Shown here: piece by piece, positions 34,501 to 41,714 of the stretch
Layout of the letters: every line of letters begins with the position of its first letter
Position numbering within the stretch: the stretch's first letter is position 1
From: Actinocatenispora comari
GTDB taxonomy: Bacteria; Actinomycetota; Actinomycetes; Mycobacteriales; Micromonosporaceae
DNA length: 64,000 nt
Reading direction: 5' to 3'
Assembly: GCF_017312725.1 (NCBI RefSeq)
Contig: NZ_BOPO01000149.1
Coordinates: 1 to 64,000, forward strand
Program-made: the position numbers and the translations under genes
Notes under the pieces: model-generated
The model's database searches: none
The model's input: the letters and a program-made list of their open reading frames with translations, nothing else
What the model was told of the DNA's origin: nothing

Positions 34501-35520
34501 GCGGAGCTGCGGCTCAACCTGCGCGACCTGCTCGGCACCCGGTACGAGCTGCGGCTCGGCGACCCGGCCGAGTCCGAAGTGGACCGCCGGCGGGCCGCCT
34601 CGGTACCGGAGCGCTCCCCCGGCCGCGGGCTCGCCGCGGACGGCAAGCAGTTCCTCGTCGCGGTGCCCCGGATCGACGGCATCAGCAGCGTCGAGGACCT
34701 GGCCAGCGGCGTGTCCGGGCTGGTCGACGCGGTTGCCACCGCGTGGAAGCACGCGCCGGCGCCGGAGGTGCGGTTGCTGCCCCGGATCTACCAGGCGGAC
34801 GACCTGCCGCGCCCGGACGACCCGGCCGGCGTCCCGATCGGGCTGTCCGAGACCGACCTCGCCCCGGTACGGCTGGACTTCGCCACCGAACCGCACATGG
34901 TGCTGGTCGGCGACACCGAGTCGGGCAAGACCGCGTTCCTGCGGATGCTCGCCACCCAGCTCGTCCGGCGGTACCGGCCGGAGCAGGCCCGGATCATCGT
35001 CGGCGACTACCGCCGCACCCTGCTCGGCGCGGTGCCCGAGTCGCACCTGCTGGAGTACGCGCCGTCGTCCGACGCGCTGCGCGGCGCGCTCACCTCGGTC
35101 GCCGACGCGATGCGCAAGCGGCTGCCCGGCCCCGACGTCACCGCCGAACAGTTGCGCACCCGCTCCTGGTGGCGCGGCCCGGAGCTGTACCTGCTGATCG
35201 ACGACTACGACCTGGTCGTCACCGGCAGCGGCAACCCGGTCGCCGCGCTCGCCGACCTCGTCCCGCAGGCCCGCGACATCGGCCTGCACCTGGTCCTGAC
35301 CCGGCGCATCGGCGGCATGTCCCGCGCCATGTACGAGCCGATCGTCCAGTCGCTGCGGGAACTCAACATGCCCGCGATGATGCTGTCCGGCCCGCGCGAC
35401 GAAGGCATCCTGTACGGCAACCGCCGCCCCGAGCCGCTCCCGCCCGGCCGCGGCTGGCTGGTCCGCCGTCGCGACGGCGCTCAGCTCGTCCAACTCGCCT
35501 ACCAACCCCCCACCGACTGA
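31531..35520 (+). CDS. eccC: Type VII secretion ATPase EccC (fused EccCa/EccCb)
   Basis: This 1329-aa FtsK/SpoIIIE-like motor of the ESX system has two N-terminal membrane helices (about 35-90) followed by three ATPase domains. Walker A motifs are GATGSGKS (485-492), GGPQSGKS (843-850) and GDTESGKT (1127-1134). The first domain also has Walker B (PALMIICDEFSELL). GTG 31531 is supported by the upstream GTGGGAAGG. EccC recognises the C-terminal signal of WXG/PPE substrates and drives export. Candidate substrates follow directly from 35537. Confidence 0.96.
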   Translation: MTSTIVVSRPARRHGPTLPSGELALEAPPEVPEQLPRGIGQLLMLLPMLAGAGAMAMLYTGRGGTLSYVAGGLFGVSMLGMFFGSMSGLGQDKTAQLDAERRDYLRYLAQMRRRARRAAAQQRASLIWTHPAPDALWSVVAGGRLWERRQTDADFGALRVAVGTQRMSVHLSTPETKPVEDLEPLSAIALRRFTTAHTNSLNVPVAIAIRSFSRITLRGADPTVLAVVRSLLCQYAAFHAPEDARVAVVASPDRRSRWDWVKWLPHAEAPGGGTLLVAGSLRELEELLGEEVANRPRHSKTAEPLTERPHLLVVLDGGEVSADAQLYGAGVQGATLLDLSGQIPRDADNWLLVLDVSAQAVTLFRGEQSAYRASDDDLAGLQHETLGTPDLLTDAQAAAFARALAPYRLSGSGGSDEPLATTFELSDLLGLGDAAALDPTLSWRTRPERERLRIPIGVGPDGSPVELDVKEAAQGGMGPHGLIIGATGSGKSELLRTLVLGLAATHSSEELNFVLVDFKGGATFTKLDALPHTSAVITNLSDELPLVDRMKDALSGELVRRQEVLRAAGNYVSQRDYERARRAGEPLEPLPALMIICDEFSELLSAKPDFIDLFVMIGRLGRSLGVHLLLASQRLEEGKLRGLDTHLSYRIGLRTFSAMESRIVLGNSAAHELPNAPGHGYLKTDTSTMLRFRAAYVSGPYRQVGSGEAAQHRARRSIAAFRIDLTAPAELPVGPTPPPAEQPAPVPAAKDQSTVLDVMVSRLRGHGRPAHQVWLPPLGDPPALSELLPPLSSDPQLGLTPTDWAPRGRLQVPLGVVDRPYEQRRDVLWAELAGAGGHVVVVGGPQSGKSTLTRALIGGLALTHTPREVQVYCLDLGGGALSSLRGLPHVGSVATRRDPELLRRTVAELTGLLAEREARFAEAGIDGMPTFRRRLAAGTLPEERFGDVLLVVDGWGTIRSEFTELEERITDLAARGLGYGIHVVITAARWAELRLNLRDLLGTRYELRLGDPAESEVDRRRAASVPERSPGRGLAADGKQFLVAVPRIDGISSVEDLASGVSGLVDAVATAWKHAPAPEVRLLPRIYQADDLPRPDDPAGVPIGLSETDLAPVRLDFATEPHMVLVGDTESGKTAFLRMLATQLVRRYRPEQARIIVGDYRRTLLGAVPESHLLEYAPSSDALRGALTSVADAMRKRLPGPDVTAEQLRTRSWWRGPELYLLIDDYDLVVTGSGNPVAALADLVPQARDIGLHLVLTRRIGGMSRAMYEPIVQSLRELNMPAMMLSGPRDEGILYGNRRPEPLPPGRGWLVRRRDGAQLVQLAYQPPTD

Positions 35521-35536
35521 CCCTTGAGGAGACCCC

Positions 35537-35899
35537 ATGGTGCGTGACGCACCGGAAGGCGGCGGCGCCCGGTACCGCTTCGACGTCGAGCCGGCCGACA
35601 TCCGCGGCTACGCGGGTCAGCTGTACCGCGCCAGCGAGCACGGCGAGAAGGCCATCGACTACCTCAAGAAGTACAGCGAACTCGACTCCGGGTTGGACGG
35701 CAGCTGGCTGAGCAGCGTCGACAGCGAACACGAGAAGGTGGTCAAGCACGTCGAAGCCATGCTCGACGGGCTGCGACAGGTCTGCCGGTGGGCGGACGCG
35801 AGCCTCACCGCATCCGCGAACCACTACGACGGCACGGATTCCGGCGCGGCGGAGCATCTCGCCAGCGAGGACCGCGAACTTCCGCACTACCAACGGTGA
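35537..35899 (+). CDS. ESX-type helical protein
   Basis: This 120-aa all-helical protein begins 16 bp after eccC and is preceded by TGAGGAGA. Two long helices flank LDGSWLSSVDSEHEK (a W at residue 57, but not the canonical W-x-G), and the C-terminal tail is acidic. Size and position suggest an EspC-like or WXG100-like secreted partner. It is probably co-transcribed with eccC and with the next three genes. Confidence 0.7.
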   Translation: MVRDAPEGGGARYRFDVEPADIRGYAGQLYRASEHGEKAIDYLKKYSELDSGLDGSWLSSVDSEHEKVVKHVEAMLDGLRQVCRWADASLTASANHYDGTDSGAAEHLASEDRELPHYQR

Positions 35900-35909
35900 G
35901 AGAGGCAGC

Positions 35910-36689
35910 ATGGCGTTCACCGATGTCAAGGATCCGACCGATCGGCTGGTCGCGCCGAAGGAGCCCAGTGACAAGGACTTCGACAGCGCGTGGGACGACT
36001 GGACCAAGTTCACCGGCAGCCTCAGCGTGTCGCACTGGCTGCTGGAGGCGATGGACCTCGTCTGCGGCTGCAACCCGGTGGAACAGGTCTCCGAGTACAT
36101 CGGCGGCAGCTGGGCCAGCTACGCGAAGCAGGCCGAGATGTGGCGAAACATCGGCAAGGCGGTCGGCGACGTGGCCGCGAACGTCGACCACGGTGAGGCG
36201 ACCCTCGCGTTGAGCTGGCAGGGCAACGCCGCCAACGGTGCCCTGCACTACTTCGACAAGTTGATCGAGGAGATCCAGGAACAGCCGAAGGTCCTGAACA
36301 AGATCGCGGACGCGTACGAGAAGGCCGCCCACGGTGTCTGGGCATTCACGCAGGCGATCGGTGGCCTGATCGAGGGTCTCATCGACGAGTTGCTCGAGGT
36401 CGCGGCCGCCATGCTCGCGGCCGAGCTCACGGCGGAAACCGGCGTCGGCGCGATCGTCGGGACAGGAGTCGCGGTGTTCGAGGCGGCCGAGGCCATGCAC
36501 ACCTGGGGCGAGATCACCAAGGCGATCAACGCGACCAACGAGATCGTCGACAACGCGATCTCCACGCTGGAGGATCTGGCGTCGTCGGGCGCCGGCGAGC
36601 TCAAGCTCAGCACGTTCTCGCAGGGTGCGTACCAGAACCCGGTGGCGACGGTGACCGGGCCGATCTCCGAGGGAGAGCTGACCAAGTGA
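35910..36689 (+). CDS. WXG-motif type VII secretion target protein
   Basis: This 259-aa protein has a central WXG100-like helical hairpin with the turn LSWQGNAANG (W103-Q-G105), typical of ESX targets. It is followed by a hydrophobic amphipathic region (about 145-190, LIEGLIDELLEVAAAMLAAE) and a short polar tail with no recognisable toxin domain. Long WXG proteins of this type are usually secreted and may insert in membranes. The first 90 residues are unlike known families. Genes on both sides are 10 bp away or overlapping, indicating one operon. Confidence 0.75.
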   Translation: MAFTDVKDPTDRLVAPKEPSDKDFDSAWDDWTKFTGSLSVSHWLLEAMDLVCGCNPVEQVSEYIGGSWASYAKQAEMWRNIGKAVGDVAANVDHGEATLALSWQGNAANGALHYFDKLIEEIQEQPKVLNKIADAYEKAAHGVWAFTQAIGGLIEGLIDELLEVAAAMLAAELTAETGVGAIVGTGVAVFEAAEAMHTWGEITKAINATNEIVDNAISTLEDLASSGAGELKLSTFSQGAYQNPVATVTGPISEGELTK

Positions 36690-36973
36690 GCGACGACGAG
36701 ATCGAGCTGCTCGGCCGTCCCGCCGAGCAGCGGATCCAACGGCGGCTGTTGGAAGCGCTGCGGACCGGCGTCGCTGGGGAGGATGCCAGGGACATGGCCG
36801 GCGACGTACTCTTCGGCGCGATCAGCCTGCGGGACGCCATGCTTTCGGACAGCTACTCCGACGTCTTCGCCGGCTCCTTTCGCCGGTTCGTCGAATGGCG
36901 CTCGCAGCAGAGCCCGGAGGCGCTGGCGGAAGCCGCCGAGATCGGGCGCAAGGCGCTGGACGAGGCCGAATGA
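36686..36973 (+). CDS. Hypothetical small helical protein in ESX cassette
   Basis: This 95-aa acidic protein is predicted to be helical, with no cysteine, membrane segment or signal peptide. Its GTG start overlaps the WXG gene's stop (GTGA, 4 bp), so translation is coupled, and its own stop overlaps the next start. I do not recognise the family. The tight coupling to the WXG protein suggests a chaperone or cytosolic partner (inference). Confidence 0.65.
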   Translation: MSDDEIELLGRPAEQRIQRRLLEALRTGVAGEDARDMAGDVLFGAISLRDAMLSDSYSDVFAGSFRRFVEWRSQQSPEALAEAAEIGRKALDEAE

Positions 36974-37365
36974 GGTACGACGTCTCGGTCGACGAGCACG
37001 AGCACGACGAGCTGGTTCGCGACGTCTTCCCGATCTACGCCCAGAACCCGGGGTACTCGTACCGGATCTTCGGGTTCTGGGCGATGGGGCTCGGACGCCA
37101 GTACCTCTACGGCATCAAGTACGTCGTCGCGTCGCTGTTCTTCTTCCTGCTCGGCGCGGTGGGCGGTACCGCGAAGCACAGCCCGCTGGTGGTCGTACTC
37201 GGCGCGGCCTGCTGGCTGGTCGGGTCGGTGCCGGGGTTCGTGCTGCTGTTCGTGGAGCACCGGCGGCATCCGCGGGCGGTGCTGTGGCTCAACATCGCGA
37301 CGATGGTGCTGTGGCCGCTGCTGGTGGTGGCGTTCTACCTGATCGGATCGCGGCTGGCGGCATGA
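36970..37365 (+). CDS. Small membrane protein in ESX cassette
   Basis: This 131-aa protein has about 45 soluble N-terminal residues (acidic, His-containing: VDEHEHDELVRDVF) and then three predicted transmembrane helices between about residues 48 and 128. The start codon overlaps the previous stop (ATGA). The family is unknown. As the last gene of the cassette beside eccC, it could assist export of the WXG protein or protect the producer's membrane from it (both inference). Confidence 0.65.
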   Translation: MRYDVSVDEHEHDELVRDVFPIYAQNPGYSYRIFGFWAMGLGRQYLYGIKYVVASLFFFLLGAVGGTAKHSPLVVVLGAACWLVGSVPGFVLLFVEHRRHPRAVLWLNIATMVLWPLLVVAFYLIGSRLAA

Positions 37366-37405
37366 TCGGCGACCGGTTGTCGGGGGTGGGTGGTAGACGG
37401 GAGGG

Positions 37406-37918
37406 GTGGAACTTCGGAACGTGCGGCTGGACGACGTGGACGCCTACGTGCGGATGCGGTGCGATCCGGCGATGATGACCGAGTTGGGCGGGCCGCAGTC
37501 GGCCGACCGGATGCCGGACAAGGTGCGCCGCGACGTCGCCGAGGCGGAGGCCGACCTGGCCTGGATCCAGATGATCGTGCCCGACCCGGCCGACCCGGCG
37601 GAGGTCGCCGGCAACGTGGTGATCTGGACGCACGAGCTGGCCGGCGCCCCGATCAGCGAGATCGGCTGGATGGTGCTCCCCGAGTACCAGGGCCGGGGGT
37701 ACGCGAAGCGGGCGGTGCGGCTGCTGCTGGCCCGGGCCCGCGACGAGCGGCGGTGGGGCGAGGTGCACGCCTTCCCCGGTGTCGGCAACGCCGCGTCCAA
37801 CGGCGTCTGCCGGTCGGTCGGGTTCCGGCTGCTCGGCCCGACCGACACCGAGTACGCCGGCCGGACGATGCGCACCAACCACTGGGTCGTCGACCCGGCG
37901 ACCGACCTCGTCACCTGA
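37406..37918 (+). CDS. GNAT-family N-acetyltransferase
   Basis: This 170-aa GNAT-fold acyltransferase has the acetyl-CoA pyrophosphate loop in VLPEYQGRGYAKRAV (Q/RxxGxG/A) and the C-terminal NAASNGVCRSVGFRLLG strand-helix typical of the RimJ/RimL-like branch. It starts with GTG at 37406. The substrate is unknown; ribosomal-protein or small-molecule acetylation are both possible. It lies 40 bp downstream of the ESX cassette on the same strand but is probably a separate unit. Confidence 0.85.
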   Translation: MELRNVRLDDVDAYVRMRCDPAMMTELGGPQSADRMPDKVRRDVAEAEADLAWIQMIVPDPADPAEVAGNVVIWTHELAGAPISEIGWMVLPEYQGRGYAKRAVRLLLARARDERRWGEVHAFPGVGNAASNGVCRSVGFRLLGPTDTEYAGRTMRTNHWVVDPATDLVT

Positions 37919-38037
37919 CTCCGCCACGGCGGGCGGCGGGCACCGGGTCGTGATCGGGGAAACGGGTACCGCGACCGGGGCGGCGCTGGTAGACCGTGGA
38001 CGGTAGTGGTCGGCGCGGATGCGGATGCGGGTGGGCG

Positions 38038-38802
38038 ATGGACGACGCGACGTTCCTGGACGACGTGGCCGACGCGCTGGCCGGGCTGCCCGGCGTCGCC
38101 GCGGTGGCGCTCGGCGGCTCCCGGGCGCAGGGCACCTGCCGGCACGACAGCGACTGGGACCTGGCCATCTACTACCGGGACGGGTTCGACCCGGCGACGC
38201 TGCGGGCGATCGGCTGGCCGGGCGAGGTGTCCGAACTGGGCGGTTGGGGCGGCGGGGTGTTCAACGGCGGCGCCTGGCTGCACATCGACGGGCGGCCGGT
38301 CGACGTGCACTACCGCGACCTGAACGTGGTGGAGCACGAGCTGTCCGAGGCGCGGGCCGGCCGGTTCCGGATCGAGCCGTTGCTGTTCCACCTGGCCGGC
38401 ATCCCCAGCTACCTGGTGGTCGGCGAGCTCGCCATCGCGCAGGTGTTGCGGGGCGAGCTGCCCCGGCCGGACTACCCCGAGGCGCTGCGCCGGTCGGCGC
38501 CGCAGGTCTGGTGGGGCAACGCCGAGCGGATCTTCGAGTACGCGCGGGCCAACCACGCCCGGCACGGCCGGCTCGCGGCCTGCACCGGGCTGGTGACGGT
38601 GGCCGCGAGCCAGGCGGCGCACGCGATCCTGGCCGCCCGCGGCGAGTGGGTCACCAACGAGAAGACCCTGCTCGACCGCGCCGGGCTGGCCGAGCTCGAC
38701 GAGCTCGTCGCGGTCGCCCGGCCCACCCCCGCGTCGCTGAAGCATCTCGTCGACGACGCCCGTACTCTCGCCCGCGGCTCGCTCGACGCGGCCACCGGCT
38801 GA
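38038..38802 (+). CDS. Nucleotidyltransferase-fold protein
   Basis: This 254-aa protein has a minimal nucleotidyltransferase core: GGSRAQGTCRHDSDWDLAIY has the GS motif and the catalytic DxD. A third carboxylate lies in RPVDVHYRD. The C-terminal half is helical (HEPN-like or substrate domain). It is similar in layout to aminoglycoside/unknown-substrate nucleotidyltransferases of actinobacteria. ATG 38038 is preferred over upstream GTG codons, which give a low-complexity leader. The stop codon lies inside the first unit of a tandem repeat. Confidence 0.82.
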   Translation: MDDATFLDDVADALAGLPGVAAVALGGSRAQGTCRHDSDWDLAIYYRDGFDPATLRAIGWPGEVSELGGWGGGVFNGGAWLHIDGRPVDVHYRDLNVVEHELSEARAGRFRIEPLLFHLAGIPSYLVVGELAIAQVLRGELPRPDYPEALRRSAPQVWWGNAERIFEYARANHARHGRLAACTGLVTVAASQAAHAILAARGEWVTNEKTLLDRAGLAELDELVAVARPTPASLKHLVDDARTLARGSLDAATG

Positions 38803-38935
38803 CAGCGCCGCCCGGCACGGCTGAGCCCCACGGCGCGCTCGACGCAGCATCCCTGACAGCCCCGCCGGCACGGCCGAGCCGCGGGGCGCGCTCGACGCAG
38901 CCACCGGCTGACAGCGCCGCCCGGACGGACGCGGC
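38776..38935. repeat. 53-56-bp imperfect tandem repeat, three copies, spanning a stop codon
   Basis: Three units share GCTCGACGC near their start (at 38781, 38837 and 38890). The first contains the last codons and stop of the nucleotidyltransferase gene, and the third repeats that end almost exactly, including the CCACCGGCTGA segment. The array fills the gap to the convergent SDR gene at 38956. Confidence 0.8.
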
Positions 38936-38955
38936 CCGCACCGCGGTGCCGCCCG

Positions 38956-39741
38956 TCAGCCGAGCGTCTTCGGCCCGAGGTAACTGCCGCCCGTCGCGTC
39001 GATGGTGTTCGCGGTGATCCAGCCGGCGTCGTCGGTGGCCAGGAACGCCACCACCGCGGCGATGTCGGTCGGCATCCCGATCCGCTCGATCGCCTGCCCG
39101 GCGGACACCATCGCGGCCGCCTGCGGCTGGTCGAACAGGAACGCGGTCCGGTCGGTACGGGTCGGTCCCGGGTTGACGGTGTTCACGGTGATGCCGCGCG
39201 GCCCCACCTCGTTGGCCAGGTTGCGGCCGAGGGTGGTGAGCGCCGCCTTGGTCATCGCGTACCCGATCTCGCCGGGCAGCGCGATCCGGGTGACGGCGGA
39301 GCCGATGTTGACGATCCGGCCGCCGCCGCTCATCAGCGGCAGTAGCCGCTGGATCAGGAAGAACGGCGTCCGTACGTTGACGGCGAAGAGCCGGTCGAAG
39401 GCGGCCGGCGTCTCGGTGTCGATGCCGCCGTCCGAGTCGCTGACCGCCGCGTTGTTGACCAGGATGTCGAGCCGGTCGGTGCCGGTGCGCCGGCGCAGTT
39501 CGGCCGTCACCGCGTCGGCGAGCTGCTCGATCGCGCCGTCGGTACCGAAGGCGGCCCGGACGGCGAACGCCTGCCCGCCGGTCGCCTCGATCGCGGCGAC
39601 GGTGTCCTTCGCCGCGCCCTCGTCGCTGCCGTAGTGCACGGCCACCAGCGCGCCGTCCGCGGCGAGCCGCTCGGCGATCGCCCGCCCGATCCCGCGCGAT
39701 GCGCCGGTGACCAGTGCCGTCTTGTTCGCCAGTCGTGTCAT
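38956..39741 (-). CDS. SDR-family oxidoreductase
   Basis: This 261-aa classical short-chain dehydrogenase/reductase has TGASRGIGRAIAE for cofactor binding, NNAAVSD, and the catalytic YAMTK (YxxxK). The C-terminal DATGGSYLG is typical of 3-oxoacyl-ACP-reductase-like members. ATG 39741 is supported by AAGGGAGC upstream; an upstream in-frame GTG would run through the operator-like region. It is divergent from the LLM monooxygenase operon, sharing a control region with two dyads. Confidence 0.88.
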   Translation of the reverse strand: MTRLANKTALVTGASRGIGRAIAERLAADGALVAVHYGSDEGAAKDTVAAIEATGGQAFAVRAAFGTDGAIEQLADAVTAELRRRTGTDRLDILVNNAAVSDSDGGIDTETPAAFDRLFAVNVRTPFFLIQRLLPLMSGGGRIVNIGSAVTRIALPGEIGYAMTKAALTTLGRNLANEVGPRGITVNTVNPGPTRTDRTAFLFDQPQAAAMVSAGQAIERIGMPTDIAAVVAFLATDDAGWITANTIDATGGSYLGPKTLG

Positions 39742-39756
39742 GGCTGCTGCTCCCTT

Positions 39757-39795
39757 AACTGTATCCATTGGATGCTGTTTATCTTAGACACAGTT
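39757..39795. promoter_or_regulatory. Divergent control region with dyads
   Basis: An unusually AT-rich patch upstream of the SDR gene holds ATCCATTGGAT (39763-39773; arms ATCC/GGAT) and CTGTTTATCTTAGACACAG (39775-39793; arms CTGT/ACAG). Outer AACTGT/ACAGTT arms lie at 39757-39762 and 39790-39795. It looks like a TetR- or MarR-type operator overlapping the SDR promoter. No regulator gene is adjacent. Confidence 0.45.
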
Positions 39796-39917
39796 TTACT
39801 CCGGGCGCCAGGGTGATCCAGCGCACGGGCTCGGACGGCGCCGGGGAATACCTGCGCCCGACAGCCGTTGTGGCAGATGTATTTGCGAAGTCAACTATCG
39901 ACGGGAGTGGCGGGGCA

Positions 39918-41006
39918 ATGCAGTTCGGGATCTTCACCGTGGGGGACGTGACACCGGACCCGACGACCGGCCGCACACCCAGCGAAGGCGAGCGGATCAA
40001 GAGCATGGTCCGGATCGCGCAGAAGGCCGAAGAGGTCGGGCTGGACCTCGCCGCGTTCGGCGAGCACCACAACCCGCCGTTCGTACCGTCGTCGCCGACC
40101 ACGATGCTCGGCTACGTCGCGGCCAACACCAGCCGGCTCATCCTGTCCACGGCGACCACGCTGATCACCACCAACGACCCGGTGAAGATCGCCGAGGACT
40201 ACGCGATGCTGCAGCACCTCGCCGACGGTCGGGTCGACCTGACGCTGGGCCGCGGCAACACCGGCCCGGTGTACCCGTGGTTCGGCAAGGACATCCGGGA
40301 CGGCATCGACCTCGCCATCGAGAACTACCACCTGCTGCACCGGCTGTGGACCGAGGAGGTCGTCGACTGGGAGGGCAAGCACCGCACCCCGCTGCACGGC
40401 TTCACCGCCACGCCGCGGCCGCTCGACGGCGTACCCCCGTTCGTCTGGCACGGGTCGATCCGCAGCCCGGAGATCGCCGAGCAGGCCGCCTACTACGGCG
40501 ACGGGTTCTTCGCCAACCACATCTTCTGGCCGGCCGAGCACACGCAGAAGATGGTCGAGTTCTATCGCAAGCGGTTCGAACACTACGGGCACGGCGCCGC
40601 CGACCAGGCCATCGTCGGGCTCGGCGGGCAGGTGTTCATGCGCCGGAACTCGCAGGACGCGGTGCGCGAGTTCCGGCCGTACTTCGACAACGCCCCGGTG
40701 TACGGGCACGGTCCGTCGCTGGAGGAGTTCACCGCCGAGACGCCGCTGACGGTGGGCAGCCCGCAGCAGGTCATCGACCGTACCCTCGGGTTCCGGGAGT
40801 ACGTCGGGGACTACCAGCGGCAGCTGTTCCTGATGGACCACGCCGGACTGCCGGAGAAGGTCGTGCTGGAACAGCTCGACCTGCTCGGCGAGGAGGTGGT
40901 TCCGGTGCTGCGCAAGGAGTTCGCCGCGGTACGGCCGGCGCACGTGCCGGACGCGCCGACGCACGCGAGCCTGCTCGCCGCGAACGGCCAGCCGATCGCC
41001 CAGTGA
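39918..41006 (+). CDS. LLM-class FMN-dependent monooxygenase (CE1758-type)
   Basis: This 362-aa luciferase-like flavin monooxygenase is an eight-stranded barrel. MQFGIFTVGDVTPDP at the N-terminus, FGEHHNPPFVPSSP and DLTLGRGNTGPVYPWFG match the CE1758-like group. ATG 39918 gives the true barrel start; an upstream reading would cross the control region. It is followed 23 bp later by an FMN reductase that supplies reduced flavin. Substrate unknown. Confidence 0.88.
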   Translation: MQFGIFTVGDVTPDPTTGRTPSEGERIKSMVRIAQKAEEVGLDLAAFGEHHNPPFVPSSPTTMLGYVAANTSRLILSTATTLITTNDPVKIAEDYAMLQHLADGRVDLTLGRGNTGPVYPWFGKDIRDGIDLAIENYHLLHRLWTEEVVDWEGKHRTPLHGFTATPRPLDGVPPFVWHGSIRSPEIAEQAAYYGDGFFANHIFWPAEHTQKMVEFYRKRFEHYGHGAADQAIVGLGGQVFMRRNSQDAVREFRPYFDNAPVYGHGPSLEEFTAETPLTVGSPQQVIDRTLGFREYVGDYQRQLFLMDHAGLPEKVVLEQLDLLGEEVVPVLRKEFAAVRPAHVPDAPTHASLLAANGQPIAQ

Positions 41007-41029
41007 CGCGCGACAGGGAGGAGGACACG

Positions 41030-41665
41030 ATGACCGGGGCCACGCCGCTCGGGCGGCGCAGCATCGTCGCGATCAGCGCCGGGCTCGGCGCGCCGTCGTC
41101 GACCCGGCTGCTCACCGACCGGCTCACCGAAGCGACCGTGCGCGGGCTCGCCGAGCTGGGCATCGAGACCGACGTCGAGGCCGTCGAGCTGCGCGAGGCC
41201 GCGCACGACATCGCCGACAACTTCGTCACCGGCTTCGCCAACTCGAAGCTGCGGCCGCTGCTGTCCACGGTCGCCAACGCGGACGCGGTGATCGCGGTGA
41301 CGCCGACGTTCAACGCCTCGTACAGCGGGCTGTTCAAGTCGTTCTTCGACGTGCTCGACGAGGGAACGCTCACCGACCGGCCGGTGCTGATCGGTGCGAC
41401 CGGCGGTACGGCCCGGCACTCGCTGGTGCTCGACCACGCGCTGCGGCCGCTGTTCAGCTACCTGCACGCGGTGGTGGCGCCGACCGGCGTGTACGCGGCG
41501 AACGAGGAGTGGGGCAGCGCCGACGCGGAGACCGGCCTGGCGAAGCGGATCGAGCGGGCCGGCCGGGAACTCGCCGCGCTGGTCGCGGCGCGTGAACCGG
41601 CCGCCGAGGCGGACCCGTTCGCCACCGCCACCGCCTTCGAGGACCTGCTCAACGGCACCAGTTGA
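41030..41665 (+). CDS. NAD(P)H-dependent FMN reductase (CE1759-type)
   Basis: This 211-aa flavodoxin-fold reductase contains the FMN-phosphate loop AISAGLGAPSSTRLL and the TPTFNASYSGLFKSFFD motif of NADPH-dependent FMN reductases. GGGAGGAGG precedes ATG 41030. Paired with the upstream LLM monooxygenase, it forms a two-component flavin-dependent oxygenase system. A perfect hairpin terminates the operon. Confidence 0.88.
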   Translation: MTGATPLGRRSIVAISAGLGAPSSTRLLTDRLTEATVRGLAELGIETDVEAVELREAAHDIADNFVTGFANSKLRPLLSTVANADAVIAVTPTFNASYSGLFKSFFDVLDEGTLTDRPVLIGATGGTARHSLVLDHALRPLFSYLHAVVAPTGVYAANEEWGSADAETGLAKRIERAGRELAALVAAREPAAEADPFATATAFEDLLNGTS

Positions 41666-41677
41666 CCGACCTGACGA

Positions 41678-41708
41678 CCACCGGCCCCGGCCCCGCCGGG
41701 GCCGGTGG
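41678..41708. terminator. Bidirectional hairpin terminator
   Basis: A 14-bp perfect stem (CCACCGGCCCCGGC/GCCGGGGCCGGTGG) with a 3-nt loop lies between the convergent FMN reductase and helicase genes. No U-run is needed in this GC-rich context. It probably acts in both directions. Confidence 0.7.
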
Positions 41709-41714
41709 CGTGTC

